A DNA stretch of 64,000 nt from Sphingomonas sp. CCH21-G11. Lineage in GTDB: Bacteria > Pseudomonadota > Alphaproteobacteria > Sphingomonadales > Sphingomonadaceae. Position numbers and translations under genes: made by a program. Position 1 is the stretch's first letter. Every line of letters starts with the position of its first letter. Where the stretch lies: the NCBI RefSeq assembly GCF_001555965.1, contig NZ_LSHX01000017.1, positions 36,477-100,476 on the forward strand, read 5' to 3'. The notes under the pieces were generated by a model that made no database searches, had not been told where the DNA came from, and worked only from the letters and a program-made list of their open reading frames with translations. This document shows positions 24,514 through 33,290 of this stretch, in pieces.

Positions 24514-24742
24514 CGCGGGCGAAAAGGTCGACTCGCGCACGGTCGTGGATTGGTGACGACGGATTGCCGGGACCTGACGGGCCGGTCGCGCCCGGACCAG
24601 TCCCGAAATCGAACGCCAATCGATTGCGCGCGTGAATGAACTTGCCCCCGGGAAGAGGTTTCACCTTGCGTCAAATTAAAATAGCGCCGAAATGGATTAA
24701 TCGCGCGCGATTATCCGCGGCATGAAGCAAGAAAGAGAAACC

Positions 24743-25240
24743 ATGACAGACGAAACCGCGCTTAACCCAGTCGAGCTCGCGACCGAATTGACGATCGCCT
24801 GGCTCGGCAATCAGAACAACCGGATTGCGGCGGAAGAGGTCCCCGCTTTTCTTCGGACCATGCATACGACGCTGACCGGTCTTGCCGGCGCCGCTGATGC
24901 CGGTGGCGAGAGCGAAGACTCGGCGGGCTCGATGGAGCACAAGCCTGCGGTGTCGGTCCGCAAGTCTTTGGCATCGCGCGACGCGATCATTTCGATGATC
25001 GACGGCAAGCCTTACAAGACGCTGCGCCGTCATCTCTCGACTCACGGCCTGACGCCGGAGGAATACCGTCAGCGGTACAATCTGCGCCCGGATTATCCGA
25101 TGGTCGCCGAAAGCTATTCGGAACAGCGGCGCGCCATGGCCAAAAAGATCGGGCTCGGATCGCGGGGCCGTCGCCCCAAGGCCGCTGAAACCGACGCGCC
25201 GGCGGCACCGACGCGGCGCCGCGCGACCAAGCAGGGTTGA
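24743..25240 (+). CDS. mucR: MucR/Ros family transcriptional regulator without zinc-finger cysteines
   Basis: A 165-residue DNA-binding protein. The C-terminal half follows the MucR pattern: DGKPYKTLRRHLSTHGLTP, EEYRQRYNLRPDYPMVA, SYSEQRRAMAKKIGLG. The Cys that begins the zinc finger in Ros/MucR is replaced (ISM instead of a Cys-containing ICL), so metal binding must be altered or absent, as in some rhizobial paralogues. MucR proteins act as H-NS-like silencers of AT-rich and acquired DNA, so its position beside the accessory island is noteworthy. Start at 24743 is preferred because AAGAAAGAGAA lies in front; an in-frame ATG at 24722 would add seven residues. An AT-rich stretch upstream (24670-24720) could hold autoregulatory sites. 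Confidence 0.88.
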   Translation: MTDETALNPVELATELTIAWLGNQNNRIAAEEVPAFLRTMHTTLTGLAGAADAGGESEDSAGSMEHKPAVSVRKSLASRDAIISMIDGKPYKTLRRHLSTHGLTPEEYRQRYNLRPDYPMVAESYSEQRRAMAKKIGLGSRGRRPKAAETDAPAAPTRRRATKQG

Positions 25241-25245
25241 CCGGC

Positions 25246-25276
25246 CGCGCAGCGGGTGCAGGTCGCCCGCTGCGCG
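25246..25276. terminator. Hairpin between convergent mucR and LLM oxidoreductase genes
   Basis: CGCGCAGCGGG (25246-25256) pairs with CCCGCTGCGCG (25266-25276) around a 9-base loop, just after the mucR stop. There is no clear T-run on either strand, so termination by this hairpin alone is uncertain. Confidence 0.35.
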
Positions 25277-25307
25277 CGAAATCGCGCGCTTGCCGCTGAC
25301 GTCTGGC

Positions 25308-26399
25308 TCAGCCGAGCGGCGCGTGCGCGATGCGCGGCAATACGTGACGTGCGAACAGGTCGGCTTCGGCGGCGTGTGGATAGCCGGACAGGATGAAGGC
25401 ATCGATGCCTTCCGCGCGATAGGCGTTCAGCTTGGCGAGAACCTGATCCGGATCGCCGACGATCGCCGCACCGCAGCCTGAACGCGCCCGGCCGATGCCG
25501 GTCCACAGATTGTCCTCGACATAACCGTCGCTGGCGCTGGCGGCTTCGCGGAGCTCCGCCTGGCGCGCGACGCCCGCAGACTGGCTGTCGAGCGAGCGTG
25601 CACGGATCGCGGCCCCGGTTTCGGCATCGAGTCGCGACAGCAGCCGGTCGGCCGCGGCGCGCGCCTCGGCCTCGGACTCCCGCACCACGACATGGACGCG
25701 ATAGCCGAACTTGAGCGTGCGGCCGTGGCGCGCGGCCCGCTCGCGCAGATCGGCGATGATCGCGCGGACGCCGGCCATCGAATCCGGCCACATCAGATAG
25801 ACGTCGCACCCCTGCGCGGCGGCTTCGCGCGCGGCGGGTGACAGGCCCCCGAAATAGAGCGGCGGGCATTTCCCGGTCAGCGTGGTGACCCCCGGTGGCG
25901 CCAGATCGAGCTTCCAGAAATCGCCGTCGAACTTCAAATGCTCGCCGTTGAGCAATGTGCGCAGGATGTGCATCGCCTCGACCGTGCGCTGGTAGCGCGG
26001 CGCGCTGTCCAGCGTCTCGCCCGGGAGGTCGCTGGAGATGATGTTGACGGTCAGCCGCGGCAGCCCGCCGCCGGTCAGCCCGAGCATCCGGTCGAGCGTC
26101 GCGATCTGGCGGGCCAGCTGCGGCGGCCAGCTCTCGCCGATCCGGACCGCCATCAGCAAACGGATGCGCCGGGTCAGCGCGGCGATGCCCGCGGCGAATG
26201 CGGTGGTGTCGATGCCGAGCGCATAGCCCGACGGCAGCAGGATATTGTCGAAGCCGCCGCTTTCGGCCTGCAGCACGATGTCGCGGCAATGTTCCCAGCT
26301 CGACTTCAGCCGGGGATCGGGCACGCCCAGAAATTCATAATCGTCGTCGCACAGCGCCGAGAACCAGCTGATCTCACACGGCTGTTCGGTTCCGTTCAT
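25308..26399 (-). CDS. LLM-class flavin-dependent monooxygenase
   Basis: A 363-residue TIM-barrel oxidoreductase of the luciferase-like group closest in layout to alkanesulfonate monooxygenases (SsuD): it opens ISWFSALCDD, has AESGGFDNILLPSG, LTRRIRLLMAVR, PRLTVNIISSD and the late GSP-like AIVGDPDQVL and DAFILSGYPH motifs. Such enzymes use reduced flavin and O2 to oxidise, for example, C-S bonds. The needed flavin reductase is not encoded nearby. The start overlaps the stop of the aldo/keto reductase gene (ATGA), so the two form a translationally coupled pair. Substrate unknown. The open frame continues upstream of the ATG but only as a shadow. Confidence 0.85.
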   Translation of the reverse strand: MNGTEQPCEISWFSALCDDDYEFLGVPDPRLKSSWEHCRDIVLQAESGGFDNILLPSGYALGIDTTAFAAGIAALTRRIRLLMAVRIGESWPPQLARQIATLDRMLGLTGGGLPRLTVNIISSDLPGETLDSAPRYQRTVEAMHILRTLLNGEHLKFDGDFWKLDLAPPGVTTLTGKCPPLYFGGLSPAAREAAAQGCDVYLMWPDSMAGVRAIIADLRERAARHGRTLKFGYRVHVVVRESEAEARAAADRLLSRLDAETGAAIRARSLDSQSAGVARQAELREAASASDGYVEDNLWTGIGRARSGCGAAIVGDPDQVLAKLNAYRAEGIDAFILSGYPHAAEADLFARHVLPRIAHAPLG

Positions 26400-27292
26400 G
26401 GCAGGCGCTCCCCTGTCCCGGCCTGCATCACCGCATACCATTGGTCGCGGGTCCATTCGACCTTGTAGGCGTCGGCCGATGCGCGGATGCGGTCGGGTTG
26501 CTGCGATCCGACGATCGGGATGATCCGCGCTGGATGCGCCATCACCCAGGCAAGCGCCGCCGCCGTCACGTCGACGCCATGGGCCGCACCCTGTTCGGCC
26601 AGCAGCCCATGCGCGGGATGATCGGGGTCGAGCAGCCGACCGCCGGCGAGCGGCGACCACGCGAGCACCGCCATGTCGCGTGCCATCGCCTGGTCGAGCG
26701 TGCCGTCATAGAGCGGCGCGACACGCAGCGGCGAGAATTCGGGCTGGGTCGTGACGATTGGCAGGTCGAGGAACGCCTGCAGCGCGTCGACCTCCGCGGG
26801 GCTGTAATTGGACACGCCGATCGCGCGGACCTTGCCGGCGGCGACCATCGCGGCGAGCGCGCGGGCCACCTCCTGCGGGTGGGTCATGAAATCGCGGCGG
26901 TGGATCTGGTAGAGGTCGATCACGTCGATCCCCAGCCGCGCCAGCGAGGCGTCGACGGCTGCCGCCAGATAGGCCGCGCTCGAATCATAGGGGCGCGGCG
27001 GGGTGATGCCGCCCTTGGTCGCGATGACCATGCGGTCGCGCAGCGCCGGTGCGTCGGCCAGCACCCGGCCGAACAGCGCCTCCGACGAGCCGAAGCCCTC
27101 CGGCGTGCCATAGCCGTAAATGTCGGCGGTATCGAACAGCGTGATGCCCGCGTCCAGCGCGGCATCGACACGCGCGCGCGCCGCCGCCACGTCGGTGCCG
27201 GTGAAGCGCCACATCCCCCACGCGATCGGGGATACGGTCAGTTCGCTCTTGCCCAGCGGGTGCGGATCGGGAGAAAGGCGGAGGCTCGTCAT
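26396..27292 (-). CDS. Aldo/keto reductase
   Basis: A 298-residue NAD(P)H-dependent (alpha/beta)8-barrel reductase. Motifs: LFDTADIYGYG (catalytic Asp/Tyr region), Lys in VIATKGG, DLYQIHR (catalytic His replaced by the family's IH), IGVSNYSP, and the cofactor-binding IIPIVGSQQPDRI. It overlaps the LLM monooxygenase gene downstream and is divergent, 31 bases apart, from the Gfo/Idh gene, so the four redox genes share one control region. A GTG at 27310 is an alternative start. An LLM monooxygenase beside an aldo/keto reductase is the core layout of the sulfoquinovose monooxygenase (SMO) route, but other SMO genes are missing here. Confidence 0.85.
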   Translation of the reverse strand: MTSLRLSPDPHPLGKSELTVSPIAWGMWRFTGTDVAAARARVDAALDAGITLFDTADIYGYGTPEGFGSSEALFGRVLADAPALRDRMVIATKGGITPPRPYDSSAAYLAAAVDASLARLGIDVIDLYQIHRRDFMTHPQEVARALAAMVAAGKVRAIGVSNYSPAEVDALQAFLDLPIVTTQPEFSPLRVAPLYDGTLDQAMARDMAVLAWSPLAGGRLLDPDHPAHGLLAEQGAAHGVDVTAAALAWVMAHPARIIPIVGSQQPDRIRASADAYKVEWTRDQWYAVMQAGTGERLP

Positions 27293-27323
27293 GGCGACGA
27301 TCTTTGGCACAGGGATTTGACGG

Positions 27324-28412
27324 ATGGTAGCTGCGATCCGCTACGGCGTTGTCGGCACGGGCATGATGGGGGTCGAACATCTGCGCAACCTGATGATCCT
27401 GCCCGGTGCCGAAATCGTCGCGATCGCGGATCCGGTCGCCGCCTCGCTCGATTGGGCACGCGCCGCATTGGGGGACCGGGCCGCGGGCGTGCGCGCGTTC
27501 GACGACGTGGCGTCGTTCGCCGCCGCCGCCGATGTCGATGCGATCGTCATCGCCGCGCCCAACCACACGCATCGCGATGTCGTGGCGCGTCTGCTCGACC
27601 GCGATGTCGCGATCCTGTGCGAAAAGCCGCTGGCCACCACGATCGCCGACGCCCGCTGGATGGTCGATCAGGCACGGGACCGCGCCCGCCCCTTCTGGAC
27701 CGCGATGGAATATCGCTTCATGCCGCCGGCGGCCGAGTTCATCGCGCAGGTGCATGCGGGCAAAGTCGGCCAGCTCAGGATGCTGTCGATCCGCGAACAT
27801 CGCTTTCCCTTTCTGCCGAAGGTCGGCGACTGGAACCGCTTCGCGCGCAACACCGGCGGGACGATGGTCGAGAAATGCTGCCATTTCTTCGACCTGATGC
27901 GACTGATCGTGCGGTCGGAGCCGGTGCGCGTCTTCTGTTCGGGCGGCCGTGACGTCAATCATCTCGACGAACGCTATGACGGCCGCGCCCCCGACATTCT
28001 CGACAACAGCTACACCGTCGTGGATTTCGCCAACGGCGTGCGCGCGATGCTCGACCTGTGCATGTTCGCCGAGGGCGCCGAGCATCAGGAGGAGATGTCG
28101 GCCACCGGTGATCGCGCCCGCCTCGACGTGCTGATCCCGCCCGGCGACCTCGTGTTCAGCCCGCGTGTCGACTGGCGTGGACCCAAGGCGGTCGAACGCT
28201 GGCATGTCCCCGTCGACGAGGCCGCGATGGCGGCGGGCTCGCACCACGGCGCGACCTTCTATCAGCATCAGGCGTTTGCCGCCGCGATCCGGGGCGAAGG
28301 TCCGGTACAGGTAACCGCCGAGGACGGGCTGCGCGCGATGGCGATGGGTGCCGCCGCTGAACTCAGCGCGCGCGAACATCGCGTCGTCGCGATGGCGGAG
28401 CTGGGCCTTTGA
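27324..28412 (+). CDS. Gfo/Idh/MocA-family oxidoreductase
   Basis: A 362-residue NAD(P)-dependent dehydrogenase. N-terminal Rossmann fold with GVVGTGMMGVEHLRN, followed by the family-conserved CEKPLATT (Lys of the EKP motif, about residues 97-99), WTAMEYRFMP and the substrate-pocket segment VEKCCHFFDLMR. Such enzymes oxidise or epimerise sugars and inositols. The C-terminal barrel is complete. Its start lies 31 bases from the divergent aldo/keto reductase and its end overlaps the following flavoprotein gene, suggesting the two plus-strand genes are coupled. Substrate unknown. Confidence 0.87.
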   Translation: MVAAIRYGVVGTGMMGVEHLRNLMILPGAEIVAIADPVAASLDWARAALGDRAAGVRAFDDVASFAAAADVDAIVIAAPNHTHRDVVARLLDRDVAILCEKPLATTIADARWMVDQARDRARPFWTAMEYRFMPPAAEFIAQVHAGKVGQLRMLSIREHRFPFLPKVGDWNRFARNTGGTMVEKCCHFFDLMRLIVRSEPVRVFCSGGRDVNHLDERYDGRAPDILDNSYTVVDFANGVRAMLDLCMFAEGAEHQEEMSATGDRARLDVLIPPGDLVFSPRVDWRGPKAVERWHVPVDEAAMAAGSHHGATFYQHQAFAAAIRGEGPVQVTAEDGLRAMAMGAAAELSAREHRVVAMAELGL

Positions 28413-29794
28413 GCCTGAGCGCGCCGATGAACCCGGGCGATCATGTGCTGATCGTCGGCGGCGGCTTTTCGGGCACGCTGCTCGCGATCAACCTGATGCG
28501 CCACGATGGGCCGCGCGCGACGCTGGTCGAACGCCGGCCCGGCCAGGTCGCGCGCGGGGTGGCTTATAGCGCCGCCGACGACAGCCACCTGCTCAATGTG
28601 CGCGCCGGCAATATGAGCGCCCTGCCCGACGACCCCGGTCACTTCGTCCGCTGGCTGGAGGCCAATGGCGAGGGTGGCGCGACCAGCTTCGTCCGGCGGA
28701 CCGCCTATGGCCGCTATCTCGCCGCGCTGCTGGCGGAAACGCGCGCGCGCGCCGGTGATCGGCTGCGCGTCGTCAACGGCGACGTCGTCGCGCTCGCCAG
28801 CGACGCAACGGGTGTCGAGGCGCGCTTTGACGATGGCACCGCGGCGCGTTTCGAGCGCGCGGTGCTGGCGCTCGGCAACCTGCCGCCGCATGCGCCACCG
28901 GGCGTCGATCCCGACAGGCTACCGCGCGACCAGTATTGCGACGACCCATGGGCCGCCGACATCGCCGAGGGGCTGACCGACGACGATACGGTGCTGCTGC
29001 TCGGCACCGGGCTGACCGCCGTTGACGCCGCGCTGCTGCTCGACCGGCGCGGGTTTCGCGGGCGCATCGTCGCCATGTCGCGGCGGGGCCTGCGTCCGCG
29101 CGCGCACATGATCGGCCAGCCGCCGGTGACCCCCTGGCACGAAAAGCCCGCCCAGCGCCTGTCGGAGCTGTCGCGGCTGGTCCGGGCCGCGGCGGCGGCC
29201 CCAGGCAGCGACTGGCGCTGTGCGGTCGACGCGCTGCGCCCGGTGACCCAGCTGATGTGGTCGGGTGCGGATGTCGCGACGCGGCGGCGCTTCCTGCGCC
29301 ATCTGCGCCCATTCTGGGATGTGCATCGCCACCGGCTGGCACCGGAGATCGCGGAGCGGATCGATCGACTCGTCGCGGCCGGCCGGCTGAGCTTCCGCGC
29401 CGGGCGGGTGCGACGCGCGGCGTCCGACATTTCCGGGCTGGCCATCGAATGGCAACCGCGCGGCGACGAACGAAGCGTGCGCGAGCATGTCCGCCGGATG
29501 GTCAACTGCACCGGGCCCCAGGGCGACCTGCTCCGCAGCACCGAGCCGCTGCTGCGCCAGCTGCTCGACAGCGGCCGCATCCGGCCCGACGCCGCGCGGC
29601 TGGGGATCGACATCGCCGCCGACACCTGCGTGCTCGGCCGCGACGGGACGCCCGACCCGCGAATCCACGCGATCGGCCCGATGACGCGGGGTGCCTATTG
29701 GGAGGTCGTCGCCGTGCCCGACATCCGCGTCCAGACCTGGAACGTCGCGCGTACCCTGTCCAACGCGCATTGGGTCGGCGGCGAGGGACTTTGA
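28409..29794 (+). CDS. FAD/NAD(P)-binding flavoprotein
   Basis: A 461-residue flavoprotein of the FAD-NAD(P)-binding (PF13454-like) group. Two dinucleotide motifs are visible: LIVGGGFSGTLLAI (about residues 12-25) and LLLGTGLTAVDAALLL (about 195-210). It also has RPGQVARGVAYS, HLLNVRAGNMSALPDDP and the late AHMIGQPP. A TTG start (28409) is used because GGAG lies 8 bases upstream and overlaps the previous stop. An ATG at 28427 is an alternative that would lose six residues. It completes the four-gene LLM/aldo-keto/Gfo-Idh/FAD group; it may pass electrons or oxidise an intermediate, but this is not shown. Confidence 0.8.
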   Translation: MSLSAPMNPGDHVLIVGGGFSGTLLAINLMRHDGPRATLVERRPGQVARGVAYSAADDSHLLNVRAGNMSALPDDPGHFVRWLEANGEGGATSFVRRTAYGRYLAALLAETRARAGDRLRVVNGDVVALASDATGVEARFDDGTAARFERAVLALGNLPPHAPPGVDPDRLPRDQYCDDPWAADIAEGLTDDDTVLLLGTGLTAVDAALLLDRRGFRGRIVAMSRRGLRPRAHMIGQPPVTPWHEKPAQRLSELSRLVRAAAAAPGSDWRCAVDALRPVTQLMWSGADVATRRRFLRHLRPFWDVHRHRLAPEIAERIDRLVAAGRLSFRAGRVRRAASDISGLAIEWQPRGDERSVREHVRRMVNCTGPQGDLLRSTEPLLRQLLDSGRIRPDAARLGIDIAADTCVLGRDGTPDPRIHAIGPMTRGAYWEVVAVPDIRVQTWNVARTLSNAHWVGGEGL

Positions 29795-29892
29795 TCGAAC
29801 GCACCCGACGCGCGCACCGCTGCACGAAATTAGGAATATCATAAGATTGCGGCGTTAGATCGCGTTAACCACGGTTTCAGAGAAGCGGCGCG

Positions 29893-31362
29893 GTGACCAG
29901 AACGGGGAACGCAATCGAGGAGACGTCGCGGGCGCTTGGTGCATTGGTCATCAATTGCGCCGATATCGCCGGCCAGCTTGGCCAGGTTTCCTCCGACATC
30001 AGCGAACAGAGCGTCGATCTGGGCGGATTGTCGCGCGTCGTCGACCGGCTGGTCATCAACCAGCAGGCCGCCGATCATGCCGCGGCCCAGACCCGCAAAT
30101 TGTCCGATCAGGTCCGCAGCAAGCTCGAACAGAACGCCCAGGCGATCGAGGAAGCCACGTCGAGCTTCGGCGAACTCACGACGCTGGTAAGTGGCCTCGG
30201 GGCGCACGTCACCGACCTGTCGAACGCGATGAGCGAGGTGCGCTCGGTCTCCGACGTGATCGCGCGGATCGCGACGCAGACCAACCTGCTCGCGCTCAAC
30301 GCCGCGATCGAGGCGGCGCGCGCCGGGGTCGAGGGCCGCGGATTCGGCGTCGTCGCCGCCGCGGTCAAGGGGCTGGCCAGCGAAACCCGCGAAGCCACCC
30401 GCCGCATCGACACGACGATCGACGTGCTGTCGGGTGAAGCATCCCGACTGGTCCAGGAGATCGAGCACGGGATGATGCGCAGCCTGTCGGCTGAACGCGG
30501 ACTGGCGCGCATCCGGGCGAGCATGGCGGATGCCGGCGAGATCATCACCATGGTCGACGGCCAGTCGGCGGAGGTGACCGAGGCGGTCGCGGGCATCGAG
30601 GCGAGTGTGGCCGAGGCCAGCCGCGACATCGCCAAATTCGCGGATGCGCTGCGGATCAACGCGGTGAACCTTTCCCGCGCCCGCGCCCGCGTCGACACGC
30701 TCGAGGTCGAAGCCAATCTGACGCTCGACCGGCTTGCGATGTCGGGGCTGGAAACCGGCGACACGCCATCGATCGAGCGCGCGAAGGAGGTCGCACGCGA
30801 GATCGAGCGGCTTGTCGAGGCCGGCATCGCCCGTGGCGAGGTGAGCGAGGATGCGGTGTTCGACTGCAACTACCGCCTGATCCCTGGGTCGAACCCGCCG
30901 CGCTACGATACGGGGTTCAACGATTTCGCCGACCGGCACATCCGGCCGATCCTCGACCGCGAAAGCACCTGGTCGCCGGGTATGATCGGATCGGTCATCA
31001 GCGACGTGAACGGCTATCTGCCCACCCACCTGACGCTGCGCTCCCAGCGCCAGGGCAAGGACATCGCCTGGAACATGAAATGGTGCCGCGACCGCCGGAT
31101 CATGATGGACGACGCCACCCGCCGCGCGATCGAGAGCAGCGCGCCGGCGATGCTCAATTGCTACCGCATGGCGCTGGGCGAGGAGGATTTCCTGCCGCTG
31201 AAGACGGTGTTCGTGCCGCTTTGGTTCCGGGGCCGGCGCTGGGGCAATTTCGAATTTGCCTATGTCGATGCCCAGGATGCCCGATCGCTGGCGATCGGCG
31301 CGTCGGGTCTGGCCGAAAGTCTGGTGAACGCCGGCGACCAGCTGGTCGAAGCGACCGCCTGA
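29893..31362 (+). CDS. Soluble methyl-accepting chemotaxis-type receptor
   Basis: A 489-residue protein with no membrane segment. Residues about 1-290 are a long coiled coil carrying the MCP signalling tip (IATQTNLLALNAAIEAARAG, then GRGFGVVAAAVKGLASET). The C-terminal third carries a sensory module seen in a number of MCPs (FNDFADRHIRPILD, VNGYLPTHL, WNMKWCRDRRIMMDD, WFRGRRWGNFEFAYVD). The HN of the usual NGYxPxHN is HL here. The order, signalling coil first and sensor last, is unusual. No che genes are present within the window. Start GTG at 29893 with AGAAG upstream. It probably reports a cytoplasmic signal to a CheA elsewhere. Confidence 0.83.
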   Translation: MTRTGNAIEETSRALGALVINCADIAGQLGQVSSDISEQSVDLGGLSRVVDRLVINQQAADHAAAQTRKLSDQVRSKLEQNAQAIEEATSSFGELTTLVSGLGAHVTDLSNAMSEVRSVSDVIARIATQTNLLALNAAIEAARAGVEGRGFGVVAAAVKGLASETREATRRIDTTIDVLSGEASRLVQEIEHGMMRSLSAERGLARIRASMADAGEIITMVDGQSAEVTEAVAGIEASVAEASRDIAKFADALRINAVNLSRARARVDTLEVEANLTLDRLAMSGLETGDTPSIERAKEVAREIERLVEAGIARGEVSEDAVFDCNYRLIPGSNPPRYDTGFNDFADRHIRPILDRESTWSPGMIGSVISDVNGYLPTHLTLRSQRQGKDIAWNMKWCRDRRIMMDDATRRAIESSAPAMLNCYRMALGEEDFLPLKTVFVPLWFRGRRWGNFEFAYVDAQDARSLAIGASGLAESLVNAGDQLVEATA

Positions 31363-31371
31363 TCGCGCGGC

Positions 31372-31995
31372 TCAGCTCGATTGCGCGGGCCGTCCGCGAT
31401 CGAGCGCGCCGAACTGCCGCTCATATTCCGACACATCGCCCGCCACGATCAGCCGCGCCTGTTCGACCCATTTGTCGCGGGCCATCCGCCCGGCAAAATT
31501 GCCCAGCGCGGCGTCGATCGTCGCGGCACGCTCGGGCGTCAGCGCAGCGAGCACGGCCAGCGACGTCACGCCCTCCTCGGCCAGTCGCGCCGCGACCCGT
31601 GGCCCGACGCCCTTCAGGATCGTGAGGTCCGATGCAGCGGCGGGTGACGCCGGCGGCGGTTCCGCCCGCACCTGCGGTTCCGGATTTTGCGACGGAACCG
31701 GCGCGGCCTGCAGCTGCGGTGCCGGAGCTTCTTGCGGGACCGGTGCGACCGGGGCGGGCTGATCCTCGATATCGGGGCTGCCCGCGTCCAGGCGAAAGCC
31801 ATGCCCGCTTTCCAGCAGCTCGGCCTCCGCCTCGCGCCGCCGCTGCTTCAGCCGCCGTCCCCGCCAGATGATGTACAGCGCGACCAGCGCGAACAGCCCG
31901 ATCAGGACGAAATGGGTGAGCGTGAAGGGCCACATCCGGTCGGCGGCAGCCAGGGGGGTCGAGGGCGGAAGCGATTTGTCCATGGGCGCACTCAT
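31372..31995 (-). CDS. Membrane-anchored helix-hairpin-helix protein
   Basis: A 207-residue protein. It starts with a short cytosolic stretch, one membrane segment (HFVLIGLFALVALYIIW, about residues 27-44) and a basic stop-transfer. A Pro/Ala/Gln-rich linker follows, and then a C-terminal helix-hairpin-helix element (DLTILKGVGPRVAARLAEEG) as in RuvA/ligase-like DNA-binding proteins and sphingomonad hypotheticals. Function unknown; it could hold DNA or a ribosomal protein at the membrane. ATG 31995 is used, with 31983 as an alternative. It sits between the chemoreceptor and purD and its frame overlaps neither. Confidence 0.7.
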   Translation of the reverse strand: MSAPMDKSLPPSTPLAAADRMWPFTLTHFVLIGLFALVALYIIWRGRRLKQRRREAEAELLESGHGFRLDAGSPDIEDQPAPVAPVPQEAPAPQLQAAPVPSQNPEPQVRAEPPPASPAAASDLTILKGVGPRVAARLAEEGVTSLAVLAALTPERAATIDAALGNFAGRMARDKWVEQARLIVAGDVSEYERQFGALDRGRPAQSS

Positions 31996-32030
31996 ATCAC
32001 CGATGCCGCCGCCGACCAGTGCCGGTCGGT

Positions 32031-33290
32031 TCAGCCGCGCGCGACTTCGCGCCAGCCGATGTCGCGCCGACAAAAGCCGCCGGGAAAGTCGATGCGGTCG
32101 ACCGCGCGATAGGCCGCCGTCTGTGCGGCGGCGACGCTCGGCCCCGTGGCGGTGACGTTCAGCACCCGCCCGCCGCTCGCCACCAGCCGGTCGTCGGCCA
32201 GCCGCGTGCCGGCGTGAAAGACGCGCGCGCCGGTTGCCTCGGCTGCCTCGATCCCCGCGATCGGCGCGCCGGGCGCCACCGGGCCGGGATAGCCGCTGGC
32301 CGCCATCACGACGGTCAGCGCGGCCTCGTCGGCGAAGCGCGCCGGCGCATGGTCGCCCAGCGTGCCCGCATCGGTCGCCAGCATCAGCTCGAGCAGGTCG
32401 TCCTCCAGCCGCATCATCAGCACCTGCGTCTCCGGGTCGCCGAAGCGGCAATTATATTCGATCAGCATCGGACCGCCGTCGGTCAGCATCAGTCCGGCAT
32501 AGAGCACGCCAGAATAAGGCATGCCGTCGCGCCGCAGCGTGTCGATCGTCGGCCGCACGATCTCGTCCAGCGCGCGCTGCATCAGTTCCGGCGTGAGCAC
32601 CGCGGCTGGGCTGTAGGCGCCCATGCCCCCGGTATTGGGGCCGGTATCGCCCTCGCCCACCCGCTTGTGGTCCTGCGCCGATCCAAAGGGCATCAGGTGC
32701 GTCCCGTCGGTCAACACGAACAGGCTCGCTTCCTCGCCGGTCAGGAACGCCTCGATGACCAGCTCCGCGCAGGGTTCGGCCATCAGAGTGACGATCGCCG
32801 CGTCCGCCTCGTCGGGCGTGGTCGCGATGATCACGCCCTTGCCCGCTGCCAGGCCGTCGGCCTTGAGCACCACCGGCAGTGTGAAGCCGGCCAGTGCCTC
32901 GCGCGCGGCGTCGGGGGATGCGACGCGTACATAGCGCGCCGTCGGAATGCCGGCGCGCGCGCACAGGTCCTTGGTAAAACCCTTCGATCCTTCCAGCTGC
33001 GCGGCCTCCCGATTGGGGCCGAAGACGCCGATGCGCTCGGCGCGCAGCCGGTCGGCAAGGCCCGCGACCAACGGGGCTTCCGGCCCGATCACCACGAAGG
33101 CGATCGCGTGGCGGCCGCAAAAGGCGACGACCGCGTCGTGATCGGCGGGATCGAGCGCGACCCGGGTCGCGTGTGCGGCCATGCCGGGGTTGCCAGGCGC
33201 GACATAAAGCGTATCGAGACGCGGCGATTGCGCCAGCTTCCACGCAAGCGCATGTTCCCGCCCGCCCGATCCGATCAGCAGGACGTTCAT
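32031..33290 (-). CDS. purD: Phosphoribosylamine-glycine ligase (GAR synthetase)
   Basis: Second step of purine synthesis: PRA + glycine + ATP to GAR. The 419-residue protein begins [15 protein letters not shown], has the ATP-grasp sequences [13 protein letters not shown] and FEF-like [13 protein letters not shown], the [15 protein letters not shown] signature, and [12 protein letters not shown] near the active site. Length is normal. Its ATG (33288-33290) overlaps the ATG of the divergent xseA gene inside a single CATG, so there is no intergenic spacer and each promoter must lie in the neighbouring coding region. Confidence 0.97.
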   Translation of the reverse strand: MNVLLIGSGGREHALAWKLAQSPRLDTLYVAPGNPGMAAHATRVALDPADHDAVVAFCGRHAIAFVVIGPEAPLVAGLADRLRAERIGVFGPNREAAQLEGSKGFTKDLCARAGIPTARYVRVASPDAAREALAGFTLPVVLKADGLAAGKGVIIATTPDEADAAIVTLMAEPCAELVIEAFLTGEEASLFVLTDGTHLMPFGSAQDHKRVGEGDTGPNTGGMGAYSPAAVLTPELMQRALDEIVRPTIDTLRRDGMPYSGVLYAGLMLTDGGPMLIEYNCRFGDPETQVLMMRLEDDLLELMLATDAGTLGDHAPARFADEAALTVVMAASGYPGPVAPGAPIAGIEAAEATGARVFHAGTRLADDRLVASGGRVLNVTATGPSVAAAQTAAYRAVDRIDFPGGFCRRDIGWREVARG

